Source: Clostridia bacterium (lineage in GTDB: Bacteria > Bacillota_A > Clostridia > Christensenellales > Borkfalkiaceae). From it: DNA of 22,186 bases. Shown here in pieces: positions 8,544 through 15,299 of this stretch (the first letter of the stretch is position 1; the number at the start of each line of letters is the position of its first letter). The stretch is taken from NCBI GenBank assembly GCA_017621955.1, contig JAGASB010000063.1, positions 1-22,186 on the forward strand. Reading direction: 5' to 3'. Under the pieces are notes generated by a model. That model saw only the letters and a list, made by a program, of their open reading frames with translations. It was not told the origin of the DNA and searched no databases. A program made the position numbers and the translations under genes.

Positions 8544-8747
8544 TTACTTTATATCTATTTCTAAGGGTTTATCTATTTCTTGACCGACGTACTTTCCGTT
8601 CTTTTTGCGCTGTTTAACACATTCGGTCAAAAGATACTCTATTTGCCCGTTTATAGAACGGAAGTCATCTTCCGCCCACTCTGCTATGGCGTTAAACAAT
8701 TTTTCGGATACCCTTAACGGTATCTGCTTCTTTTCACCATTATTCAT
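8544..8747 (-). CDS. Small ribbon-helix-helix (Arc/MetJ-like) DNA-binding protein
   Basis: The 67-residue protein fits the ribbon-helix-helix fold of Arc and MetJ: an N-terminal beta strand with alternating residues (KQIPLRVS, about 7-14), helix A (SEKLFNAIAEWAEDD), a turn (RSIN), and helix B (GQIEYLLTECVKQ), then a short charged tail. Such proteins bind DNA as dimers, often repressing their own operon. The ATG lies 1 base after the SPFH stop with no clear SD, so it is probably translated by re-initiation and made together with the SPFH protein. Small RHH genes next to SPFH genes are, as far as I recall, a recurrent pair in Bacillota. A likely target is the tandem palindrome at its own operon promoter (9791-9809). 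The absence of a toxin-like partner argues against a simple toxin-antitoxin pair. Confidence 0.8.
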   Translation of the reverse strand: MNNGEKKQIPLRVSEKLFNAIAEWAEDDFRSINGQIEYLLTECVKQRKKNGKYVGQEIDKPLEIDIK

Positions 8748-8748
8748 A

Positions 8749-9771
8749 TTAATACAAGCTACCAGAATTTACAACGGGTTGAGCATCGTGGTTACCGCAA
8801 AGCACCACTAACAAGTTACTAACCATTGCAGCCTTTCTTTCTTCGTCAAGTTCAACCATTCCGCCCGTTTTTAAACGTTCAAGCGCCATTTCAACCATAC
8901 CAACTGCACCGTCAACTATCATTTTCCTTGCATCAATTATTGCTGACGCTTGTTGGCGTTGAAGCATAACAGCCGCAATTTCGGGTGCATAAGCAAGGTA
9001 GGTTATGCGTGCTTCTATAATCTCAATACCTGCTTCTTGCACACGTTCTTGAATTTCGTCCCTTATGCGTGAAGCCACCACTTCGCTTGAACCACGCAAA
9101 CTGCCTTCGTCCGCAACGCCGTCCCCCGTCGTGTCAACGTTGGGCGCAACGTCGTAAGGATAAATTCTAACAATGTTTCTCAATGCGCTGTCACACTGCA
9201 AAGACAAATATTCCTTAAAGTTATCTACGTTAAATACTGCTTTTGCCGTATCGACAACTTTCCACATAACAGCAATTCCGATTTCTACGGGGTTGCCTAA
9301 GCAATCGTTGATTTTTTGACGGTTATTGTTAAGAGTCATTATCTTTAACGAAATTTTGTTAGCAGAACTGCGCATATCCCCTGGCACGTTTACTTTTAAC
9401 ATTGAAGCAACCGCTGAATGATTACTACTTACGTCCCCACTTTGATTAAGTTTTGTCTTTGCCGCAGGGTTTACGCTAACACAGAAAGGATTTACAAAGT
9501 AAAAACCTTCGCCTTTAAGCGTGCCGTAATACTTACCAAATAAGGTCAAAACCAACGCTTCTTGGGGTTTTAACACCTTTAACCCTACCGCTGGAAACCA
9601 ACCTAAGCCCAACACAACCATACTTGCAATAAATATTGCACTATGAAGCGTATCCGTTTCCATCTTATCAGCACTGTAAATGCAACCTATTATACCAGCA
9701 ATATAAATAAGTATAATCAACGCCAATACCGCCATACCATTGCGCTTGTTTTTTAAAATCTTTTCTTGCAT
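8749..9771 (-). CDS. SPFH/band-7 domain membrane protein
   Basis: SPFH proteins (stomatin, prohibitin, flotillin, HflK/C) form membrane-bound oligomers that organise membrane patches or associate with proteases. The protein has 340 residues: two N-terminal membrane helices (about 12-33 and 44-65), then an SPFH domain starting at KPQEALVLTLFGKYYGTL (68-85), and a helical end from about 230 with the family block EARITYLAYAPEIA and LQRQQASAIIDARK. An acidic insertion DTTGDGVADE (213-222) resembles a calcium-binding loop and sits just before the conserved SLRGSS. The start is supported by AGGAG 7 bases upstream and a strong promoter about 30 bases upstream. Co-transcribed with the RHH gene 1 base downstream. 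Its exact role is not known. Confidence 0.9.
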   Translation of the reverse strand: MQEKILKNKRNGMAVLALIILIYIAGIIGCIYSADKMETDTLHSAIFIASMVVLGLGWFPAVGLKVLKPQEALVLTLFGKYYGTLKGEGFYFVNPFCVSVNPAAKTKLNQSGDVSSNHSAVASMLKVNVPGDMRSSANKISLKIMTLNNNRQKINDCLGNPVEIGIAVMWKVVDTAKAVFNVDNFKEYLSLQCDSALRNIVRIYPYDVAPNVDTTGDGVADEGSLRGSSEVVASRIRDEIQERVQEAGIEIIEARITYLAYAPEIAAVMLQRQQASAIIDARKMIVDGAVGMVEMALERLKTGGMVELDEERKAAMVSNLLVVLCGNHDAQPVVNSGSLY

Positions 9772-9790
9772 AACTGCTCTCCTTTTTGTT

Positions 9791-9829
9791 TGATATCAAA
9801 ATGATATCATTTAAAATATTATATGTCAA
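9791..9829 (-). promoter_or_regulatory. Promoter with tandem-palindrome operator for the SPFH-RHH operon
   Basis: On the minus strand, TTGACA (9824-9829) and TATCAT (9801-9806) are 17 bases apart, a near-consensus promoter. The 8-bp palindrome TGATATCA occurs twice, at 9791-9798 and 9802-9809, 11 bases centre to centre, one copy covering the -10 box and the other the expected start site. Two palindromes in phase on the same DNA face are the arrangement RHH repressors of the MetJ/Arc type bind. The operon encodes an RHH protein, so autorepression is inferred. Confidence 0.7.
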
Positions 9830-9856
9830 GAAATTTTTTTAAGTTTTAATAAATAA

Positions 9857-10138
9857 TTAAATTTTTATTTTCAAGCCGTAAAAAAGATAATCAACGTGGT
9901 TGTTCAAACAAATTTTATCTTTATCCACGTTGAATTTTTGCGCAACTGACTGTAAAGTGTCGGTTGGTTGAACAGTGTAAAGCAAGCATTCTTCACTTTG
10001 AACGTAAAGCATATCACCAAGTTCTACTTCACTATCCAAATTATTTTCATAAATAAGTAGAGTGACGGGGACGTTAAAACGGTCGGCGATAGAAGTTAGC
10101 GTATCCCCTGCACTCACCCGATAAAAAAACTTTTTCAT
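9857..10138 (-). CDS. Small protein of two LysM domains
   Basis: LysM domains bind N-acetylglucosamine-containing glycans such as peptidoglycan. The 93-residue protein is almost entirely two LysM repeats: YRVSAGDTLTSIADRFNV (from 6) and YTVQPTDTLQSVAQKFNV (from 54), each followed by the second helix and a closing strand (LGDMLYV, YGLKIKI). There is no signal peptide, membrane helix or catalytic domain. In Bacillota, cytoplasmic LysM proteins are often spore-associated (SafA, for example), but that is only a possibility here. No SD precedes the ATG; instead a TATAAT lies at 10145-10150 on the minus strand, 6 bases from the ATG, so the message may be leaderless. It diverges from the flippase gene. 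Confidence 0.8.
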   Translation of the reverse strand: MKKFFYRVSAGDTLTSIADRFNVPVTLLIYENNLDSEVELGDMLYVQSEECLLYTVQPTDTLQSVAQKFNVDKDKICLNNHVDYLFYGLKIKI

Positions 10139-10209
10139 ACCATTATTATATTTATAAAAGTTTGCGAATAGAATACTTTAAGAAAGGCTACTAAAAAAGG
10201 AGTTTTTGT

Positions 10210-11748
10210 TTGAGAAGATTTTTTAAAACGGTCGCTATCGTTACCGTTTTTTCGGTAAGTGAAAAGTTTTTAGGATTTTTATATAGAATATTTTTATCAA
10301 GAACTATCGGTTCGGAAGGCATAGGGTTATACCAGGTGGCGCTATCGGTGTTTGGATTAATATTTACAGCGTGTAGTTCTGGCGTACCTATCACGGTGTC
10401 AAGGCTTATGACAAAGTACCGTGCTGAAAATAAACCCGACCGTGTTTATAAAGTAATCACGGCAGGACTTTCGTTTACACTTTTAACCACCATTCCCGTT
10501 TGCGTAATCTTTTTATTGTTTGGAAAACATTTTGACTTTCTTTTTGCAGACCCACGTTGTATAGATATATTTACAGTTGTTGTACCTGGGTTAGTATTTA
10601 CTTCCGTATACTCTGTTCTTCGTGGTGTTTTTTGGGGCGATAAGGATTTTTTGCCATACAGCATAATTGAACTTTTAGAAGAAATTTGTATGATTGTTTT
10701 TGGCATTATCTTAATTTCTAACGCCACTAACGTATTCCAAGGTGCTTTCCGTGCGGGTGTTGCCGTGCTTATTTCATACGTCTTTTCGTTTACACTTGCA
10801 ACAGCCGTATTCTTTTTTAGAAAAAATAAGTTAAAAAACCCAAATAGTGAATTTAAGCCACTATTAACTTCTGCACTTCCTATAACTGCTATGCGCACGG
10901 CAAACTCACTTTCAATGTCGCTTGTGTCAATAATTTTACCTATAAGACTTGTGCTTTCAGGTTTATCTAATGCTCAGGCTATGAGTGCGTTCGGTTCGGC
11001 AATGGGGCAAGCAATTCCGCTACTTTTTATCCCAACTACTTTAATCGGGTCTTTCACTTTGGTTTTAGTACCCGAAATAAGTGAAAATTTTTATAGAAAA
11101 CGTTATTTTTACTTAAAGCGTGACGTAGAAAAAGCACTTAAATTCACCACTTTTTTAACCTGTCTTTTTATACCCGTGTTTTTTGTTTGTGGTGAAGAAA
11201 TAGGCGTTTTAGTGTTCGGAAACTATGAGTGCGGAAAATACCTTACCGCTTCTGCTTTTTTAATGCTTTTTATGGGACTATCTAACATTACAACTAGTAT
11301 GCTCAACTCTATGGGATTAGAAAATAAAACGCTTATATACTTTATTATAAGTGGAGTGTTTATGCTTTTATCCGTTTGGTTTTTGCCGTCAATTATGGGC
11401 ATATATTCGCTTCTTATCGGTTTTACTTTTATCTACGGACTTACAACCGTGCTTAACCTTATACTTCTACACAAAAATTGTGCACAAAAACCACGTTATT
11501 TAAGGTTTACTTTATACGCTGTGTCATTCTTGTTGCCAACTGCGTTTTTAGGAACTATGCTTGAAAAAATGCTTTTACCACTGCTTGGAACGTTCTTTAC
11601 TTTTATCGCTTGCGCAGGTATTATGGTCGTTTTTAACGCACTTTTATACTTTGGCTTTAACCTTATATCAACTCAGTTTATAAATAGTAAACTTAAAGAA
11701 ACCGCATCTAGAAAACCTAAAAAAACTATAACAAAAAAAGTCGCATAA
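10210..11748 (+). CDS. SpoVB/MurJ-family lipid-linked oligosaccharide flippase
   Basis: This member of the MOP superfamily would flip lipid-linked wall or polysaccharide precursors across the membrane. The 512-residue protein is hydrophobic throughout, consistent with about 14 membrane helices. Its N-terminus, with SEKFLGFLYRIFLSRTIG then EGIGLYQ, is the characteristic SpoVB/YtgP start; the C-terminal tail is Lys-rich. It could serve as SpoVB (spore cortex) or as the lipid II flippase MurJ; the sequence alone does not decide. The start is TTG, chosen because AAGGAG ends 7 bases upstream and no ATG or GTG nearby has an SD. Its last codons and stop lie inside a hairpin shared with the converging DedA gene as terminator. 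Confidence 0.88.
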   Translation: MRRFFKTVAIVTVFSVSEKFLGFLYRIFLSRTIGSEGIGLYQVALSVFGLIFTACSSGVPITVSRLMTKYRAENKPDRVYKVITAGLSFTLLTTIPVCVIFLLFGKHFDFLFADPRCIDIFTVVVPGLVFTSVYSVLRGVFWGDKDFLPYSIIELLEEICMIVFGIILISNATNVFQGAFRAGVAVLISYVFSFTLATAVFFFRKNKLKNPNSEFKPLLTSALPITAMRTANSLSMSLVSIILPIRLVLSGLSNAQAMSAFGSAMGQAIPLLFIPTTLIGSFTLVLVPEISENFYRKRYFYLKRDVEKALKFTTFLTCLFIPVFFVCGEEIGVLVFGNYECGKYLTASAFLMLFMGLSNITTSMLNSMGLENKTLIYFIISGVFMLLSVWFLPSIMGIYSLLIGFTFIYGLTTVLNLILLHKNCAQKPRYLRFTLYAVSFLLPTAFLGTMLEKMLLPLLGTFFTFIACAGIMVVFNALLYFGFNLISTQFINSKLKETASRKPKKTITKKVA

Positions 11749-11757
11749 GCGACTTTT
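11733..11757 (-). terminator. Shared terminator overlapping the 3' end of the flippase gene
   Basis: A 9-bp perfect stem joins AAAAGTCGC (11736-11744) and GCGACTTTT (11749-11757) with loop ATAA, which contains the flippase stop codon. On the minus strand it is followed by seven T (11733-11739), a good terminator for the DedA gene ending at 11756. On the plus strand only four T follow, so it is weaker in that direction. Confidence 0.8.
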
Positions 11758-12484
11758 AATCAGTATTCTTTTTGCCGACTATTTTATTTATTATCTTGTC
11801 AAAAAAGGCGTTTAGTTTATCGGCGTACTTTAAGCAAATTATAAACGCCACGATGCAAATAACCCCTACCGCACCAAGCACTACTAATCCCCAACCGTAA
11901 AAGGGAATTATTTCGCCCGACATAAAAATCATAGTTGCAAGTATTGACGTTGCCCTTGTTATAAACTGCATAACCATAAACGTTACCCACCTTATAGGCA
12001 ATACCCCTGCAACCGAACATAAAATATCATCGGGAAACGCCGGCAAAAAGAAAGCAAAAAATAAAAATACCGTTTCTCTTCCCTTTAATTTTTTTATCCA
12101 CTCATCAGCCTTTTCTTTTCCACCTGCAACCCAATTGACGTATGGTCTGCCGATTAGCCTACCTAACGCAAACGCCAAAACCGAGCCTAACATCATACCT
12201 ATATATGAATACAAAAAACTTGCCCAAAAGCCAAAAAGATAACTTCCTGCAAGTATGGTAACTGCCCCAGGCAATGGAACGAAAGTAACTTGTAAAAATG
12301 AAACGGCAATAAACACAAGTGGTGCTATCGCCCCCGTAGAGCATATAAAATCTTGAAGTTGCTCTCTTGACAGTTTTGTCCAACCAAGAAAGTAAAATAT
12401 TAAATATACACCCAAAATAAGCGTACCTATAACTAATAATGAAATTATAAGCCTTACGAGTGTTTTTTTTGTTTCCTGTTTCAT
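11756..12484 (-). CDS. DedA/TVP38-TMEM64 (VTT domain) family membrane protein
   Basis: VTT-domain proteins are polytopic membrane proteins; several characterised members act as lipid scramblases or undecaprenyl-phosphate flippases. The 242-residue protein has helices at about 8-33 and 52-64, a re-entrant segment with VPLPGAVTILAG (69-80), the GSVLAFALGRLIGR stretch (100-113), the second re-entrant LPAFPDDILCSVAG (147-160), and two C-terminal helices before a Lys-rich tail. The start was placed at the ATG at 12482-12484, with AAGGA 7 bases upstream. A 38-residue upstream extension in the same frame is a translated hairpin repeat (12504-12581) and is not counted. No clear promoter lies between this gene and the repeats; it may be read through from cls or from a promoter hidden in the repeats. 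Confidence 0.88.
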   Translation of the reverse strand: MKQETKKTLVRLIISLLVIGTLILGVYLIFYFLGWTKLSREQLQDFICSTGAIAPLVFIAVSFLQVTFVPLPGAVTILAGSYLFGFWASFLYSYIGMMLGSVLAFALGRLIGRPYVNWVAGGKEKADEWIKKLKGRETVFLFFAFFLPAFPDDILCSVAGVLPIRWVTFMVMQFITRATSILATMIFMSGEIIPFYGWGLVVLGAVGVICIVAFIICLKYADKLNAFFDKIINKIVGKKNTD

Positions 12485-12503
12485 AAACTTTTCCTTAATT
12501 TTA

Positions 12504-12581
12504 GATGTTTCGACTTCGCTATCGCTCCGCTCAACATGACGGTATCCGTCATTTCGACCGAATGAAATGAGTGGAGAAATC
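12504..12581. repeat. 78-bp imperfect inverted-repeat element
   Basis: The element runs from GATGTTTCGACT to AGTGGAGAAATC and folds as one long imperfect hairpin. The core is a perfect 7-bp stem ATGACGG (12536-12542) with CCGTCAT (12546-12552) around TAT. The outer arms pair at 9 of 12 positions plus a possible G-U pair. It sits about 20 bases upstream of the DedA start codon and abuts the 180-bp tandem array. It looks like a dispersed intergenic palindrome family (GGTCGAAATGAC on the minus strand), which I recall seeing in other gut-bacterial genomes, though I cannot verify that here. Confidence 0.7.
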
Positions 12582-12594
12582 TTCTTTTTTGTGC

Positions 12595-13020
12595 GCATAC
12601 CCGTAGCGGTATGTGCGCTAAAAAAAACGCAAGGTAATTCGCAGTATTTTTCAGCCTAAAATTGTTCCCTTTGCTAATATGCTCTTTTTTAGGCGAGCGA
12701 ACAAAAGATAACTGATTAGCAATGCTTTGCGGTTTGGCTAGAAAAATACAAGAAGAACGAGCGTTCTTTTTGGGGTGCATACCCGTAGTGGTATGTGCGC
12801 TAAAAAAACGCAAGGTAATTCGCAGTGTTTTTCAGCCAAAAAGTTCCCTTTGCTAATATGCTCTTTTCAAGGCGAGCGAGCAAAAGATAACTGATTAGCA
12901 ATGCTTTGCGGTTTGGCTAGAAAAATACAAGAAGAACGAGCGTTCTTTTTGGGGTGCATACCCGTAGCGGTATGTGCGCTAAAAAAACGCAAAGTAATTC
13001 GCAGTATTTTACAGCCAAAA
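12595..13020. repeat. Tandem array of a ~180-bp repeat, two full copies and one partial
   Basis: Copies begin with GCATACCCGTAG at 12595, 12777 and 12956, giving periods of 182 and 179 bases. Copies 1 and 2 differ at about six bases and three small gaps. Copy 3 matches for about 65 bases and then diverges next to the cls stop. Each full copy has potential stems: CATACC/GGTATG at its start; TTGCTAAT with ATTAGCAA (12671-12678 with 12715-12722; 12850-12857 with 12894-12901) enclosing TCTTTT/AAAAGA; and AAGAACG/CGTTCTT near its end, followed by four or five T on the plus strand. The loops differ between copies while the stems are kept. No convincing protein is encoded on either strand. Together with the element at 12504 this fills the gap between cls and the DedA gene. 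Confidence 0.9.
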
Positions 13021-13049
13021 ATCAGTTAGATTTTGTGAGCGAGCCTTTA

Positions 13050-14645
13050 TTACATAAAGGGCGCAAAAACTTGCATAAGCCCTGCAAACATACGGTGAAT
13101 AACGTGGTTGCGAAGTTTGTTTTTTTGAGTTATCAGTTCGCACTCAACAAGGGTATTAGCAAAATCTTGATTTACACTGTCCATAACCGTTTGGTCGCAA
13201 GTATAAACGGCACACTCAAACTGTTGATAAAAACTTCTTAAATCCATATTGATAGAGCCGACTACAACGCTATTTTCGGTAAGTACAAGTTTACTGTGCA
13301 CGAAAGAGTCTTTCATTAAATAAACTTTTACGCCATAATCCATAAGTTTTTCAGCGTTGTTTCTAGTAACACCGTAAACGAATTTTTTATCGGGAATTTC
13401 GGGCAAAATAATGCGAACGTCTACGCCCGACAAAGCTTTGTTTATTAAAAGGTTGGTGATAGTATCGTCAACGATAAAATACGGAGTCATTATATAAATC
13501 TTTTCGGTTGCGCCCGCTATCATATTTTCATAAACGGTTTTGCCTATGGGCATAGAAAAATCTAAGCCGTCTGCATAAGGTACAACTACCGCTTCGTTTT
13601 TAACGCTTTTTGCAAGGTTAAAGAATTTAGAATAGTCTTCGCTTTTTTTAGTCAAAAACTGCCACTGTCTTAAAAATATAAGAGTAAATCCGTCAACTGC
13701 CTTGCCGTCAAGCCTTATACCCGTATCTTTCCAATAACCGTGCGTACGCTTTTCATTAACGTATTCGTCGGCAAGATTGCACCCACCAGAATACGCAGTC
13801 TGTCCGTCCACCACGACTATTTTTCTGTGGTCACGGTAGTTAAGCGCCACCGAAAAGATAGGCATAAGTCTATTAAATGAACAAAGTTTTATCCCTGCTT
13901 TTTTAAACTTGTTTTTGCTCTTTTTAGAAAAGGTTTTATGACTGCCCATATCATCGTAAATTAAGCGCACGTCAATTCCGTGCGACGCACGTTCACTTAA
14001 AACGTCATAGAACCTATTTAAAAGGTTACCGTCGGATACGATAAAGTATTCAATAAAAATAAACTTTTCAGCATTTTTAATTCGCTCTAAAAGGTCGTCA
14101 AAAAGCATAGTTCCAGACGGGAAATATACTGCTTTCGTGTCTTTGTATTGAGTAAATTTACCTGCATTAAATAAATAATTACAGTCGCGCTCTACTACGT
14201 TGTTAGTTAAGTCAATCTCATTTTTGGTTATATACTGCTCTGAGTTTTCATATATGCGCATATAACGTTTTTTTGCTTTACGGAAAAATATACGTTCATC
14301 AGACAAAATGTAGATTATATATCCAAAACTAAAAAACAACAGTAAAAATATTATCCATACCGCTTTTGACAAACTGTTCTTGTTTGATGAAAGAACGTAT
14401 ATACAAGTTATTACGCTAAGCACAAACGAAACTGCTAAAAACCACCAAAACGCAACTGCAAACATTATATTAAGATAAATAAGCAGTCCTAATTGCGAGC
14501 CGATAATAAGCGCAACAATAAGCGTTTTAAGTGCTCCAAGCCCACCCGTTTCGGTTTTTATTTTTACTATTTCGGTATGCGGTGAACGGGACTTACCGAC
14601 GGTGGAAACTTTTTGACCACGGGGATTAAACTTTTTCATCTTCAT
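13050..14645 (-). CDS. cls: Cardiolipin synthase (phospholipase D superfamily)
   Basis: The enzyme joins two phosphatidylglycerols to form cardiolipin. The 531-residue protein has two or three N-terminal membrane helices (about 38-62, 64-86, 95-114) and two phospholipase-D domains. The first catalytic motif is HRKIVVVD (H273, K275, D280). The second is HSKLVLTE (H450, K452), followed by the usual GSINMDLRS; its acidic position is Glu (E457) rather than Asp, a conservative change. Length and layout fit Bacillota Cls. The gene overlaps the upstream membrane-protein gene by 20 bases. Two ATGs compete: 14643-14645 and 14637-14639; the GGGGG at about 14649 is better spaced (9 bases) for the second, so the protein may start at M3. 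It ends next to the tandem repeats with no clear terminator. Confidence 0.93.
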   Translation of the reverse strand: MKMKKFNPRGQKVSTVGKSRSPHTEIVKIKTETGGLGALKTLIVALIIGSQLGLLIYLNIMFAVAFWWFLAVSFVLSVITCIYVLSSNKNSLSKAVWIIFLLLFFSFGYIIYILSDERIFFRKAKKRYMRIYENSEQYITKNEIDLTNNVVERDCNYLFNAGKFTQYKDTKAVYFPSGTMLFDDLLERIKNAEKFIFIEYFIVSDGNLLNRFYDVLSERASHGIDVRLIYDDMGSHKTFSKKSKNKFKKAGIKLCSFNRLMPIFSVALNYRDHRKIVVVDGQTAYSGGCNLADEYVNEKRTHGYWKDTGIRLDGKAVDGFTLIFLRQWQFLTKKSEDYSKFFNLAKSVKNEAVVVPYADGLDFSMPIGKTVYENMIAGATEKIYIMTPYFIVDDTITNLLINKALSGVDVRIILPEIPDKKFVYGVTRNNAEKLMDYGVKVYLMKDSFVHSKLVLTENSVVVGSINMDLRSFYQQFECAVYTCDQTVMDSVNQDFANTLVECELITQKNKLRNHVIHRMFAGLMQVFAPFM

Positions 14646-15183
14646 TTACCCCCGCAAGTAATTTTGCTTCCGCTATAATGCCGTCAATTTTTAATTTGAT
14701 ATCTTGGCTTTTTTCCGTATAGTTTTGTTTTTCTTTTTTCCTAAGATTTCTAATTCTTCTAAATAGGTACACCGAAACAATCGCTTGTGCTAACACTAAA
14801 ATTGAGCCCAAAACGATTGAAAGAGTAGACTTAATTAAAAATATAAGCGCTAAAAACCCTAAAAGCGCACTTACGCCAAAAACTAAACTTGTTGAAATAA
14901 CCGCTTGCGACTTAGCGTGCTTACGGCTAAGTAAAAAAGAGTCTTCATTTAGAAGATTTTCGTACTTTACTTGTAAATATTGAAGTCTATCTTTATTTTC
15001 AATTTTATGTTGCCTTTTAAAAGACAAGTGAATTATGTCGCTATACTGCTTATCCCACCACCTATCCGTTTGTTCCCAACGGAAAGAATTATAGGTCGAT
15101 ATAAGTTCATCCACCTTATCTTTTTTTACGGTTAAATTTAAATAATCGTAATTCCAATAATCTTTGTTAATTTCTTTTTTCAT
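14626..15183 (-). CDS. Two-helix membrane protein of unknown function, upstream of cls
   Basis: I do not recognise this family. The 185-residue protein has a soluble N-terminal part (1-90) rich in Trp, Tyr and charge (KDYWNYDYL at 7-15; FRWEQTDRWWDKQYSDI at 34-50), two membrane helices (about 95-117 and 121-142), a basic RRIRNLRKKEK patch after the second helix, and a C-terminal amphipathic stretch. Both ends probably face the cytoplasm. The start was set at the ATG at 15181-15183, with GGGG(T) 5 bases upstream; an in-frame GTG two codons earlier is possible. The stop lies 20 bases inside cls, so the two are translated together and the protein may be functionally tied to cardiolipin synthesis, which is inference from position only. 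Confidence 0.75.
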   Translation of the reverse strand: MKKEINKDYWNYDYLNLTVKKDKVDELISTYNSFRWEQTDRWWDKQYSDIIHLSFKRQHKIENKDRLQYLQVKYENLLNEDSFLLSRKHAKSQAVISTSLVFGVSALLGFLALIFLIKSTLSIVLGSILVLAQAIVSVYLFRRIRNLRKKEKQNYTEKSQDIKLKIDGIIAEAKLLAGVNEDEKV

Positions 15184-15205
15184 AAGCACCCCGATATAAA
15201 AAAGG

Positions 15206-15233
15206 TCATAATACCACTTATGATAATATTATA
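15206..15233 (-). promoter_or_regulatory. Possible -10 box and inverted repeat upstream of the cls operon
   Basis: On the minus strand, TATAAT lies at 15228-15233, about 45 bases before the start codon, without a good -35 at 17 bases. Just downstream is a perfect 6-bp inverted repeat, TCATAA (15206-15211) and TTATGA (15218-15223), with a 6-base spacer, a possible operator or small hairpin. The match to a promoter is partial. Confidence 0.35.
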
Positions 15234-15299
15234 ACCCTTTTTTCTTGAACAAAGATTAATTTTTTGTTAGTGTTTTGTAAATACTTGTCAAAAACCAAA

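Noticed and set aside
8544..9771. Toxin-antitoxin module
   Set aside because: The RHH protein resembles antitoxins, but its partner is a 340-residue SPFH membrane protein with no toxin fold; autoregulation fits better.
12485..12598. 38-residue N-terminal extension of the DedA protein
   Set aside because: It is encoded by the 78-bp palindrome, while an ATG with AAGGA at proper spacing starts the normal family N-terminus.
12481..12813. Minus-strand open frame of 110 codons across the hairpin element and tandem repeat
   Set aside because: It is a translation of the repeat units and palindrome, has no SD and no known domain, and overlaps the DedA start.
12595..13020. CRISPR array
   Set aside because: The repeats are ~180 bp and directly abutting, with no unique spacers and no cas genes nearby.
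13054..13076. Hairpin CCTTTAT/ATAAAGG at the cls stop as a terminator
   Set aside because: The stem is short and no T-run follows on the minus strand.
12954..13241. Plus-strand open frame of 95 codons
   Set aside because: It runs from repeat copy 3 antisense into the 3' end of cls, with no SD or recognisable domain.
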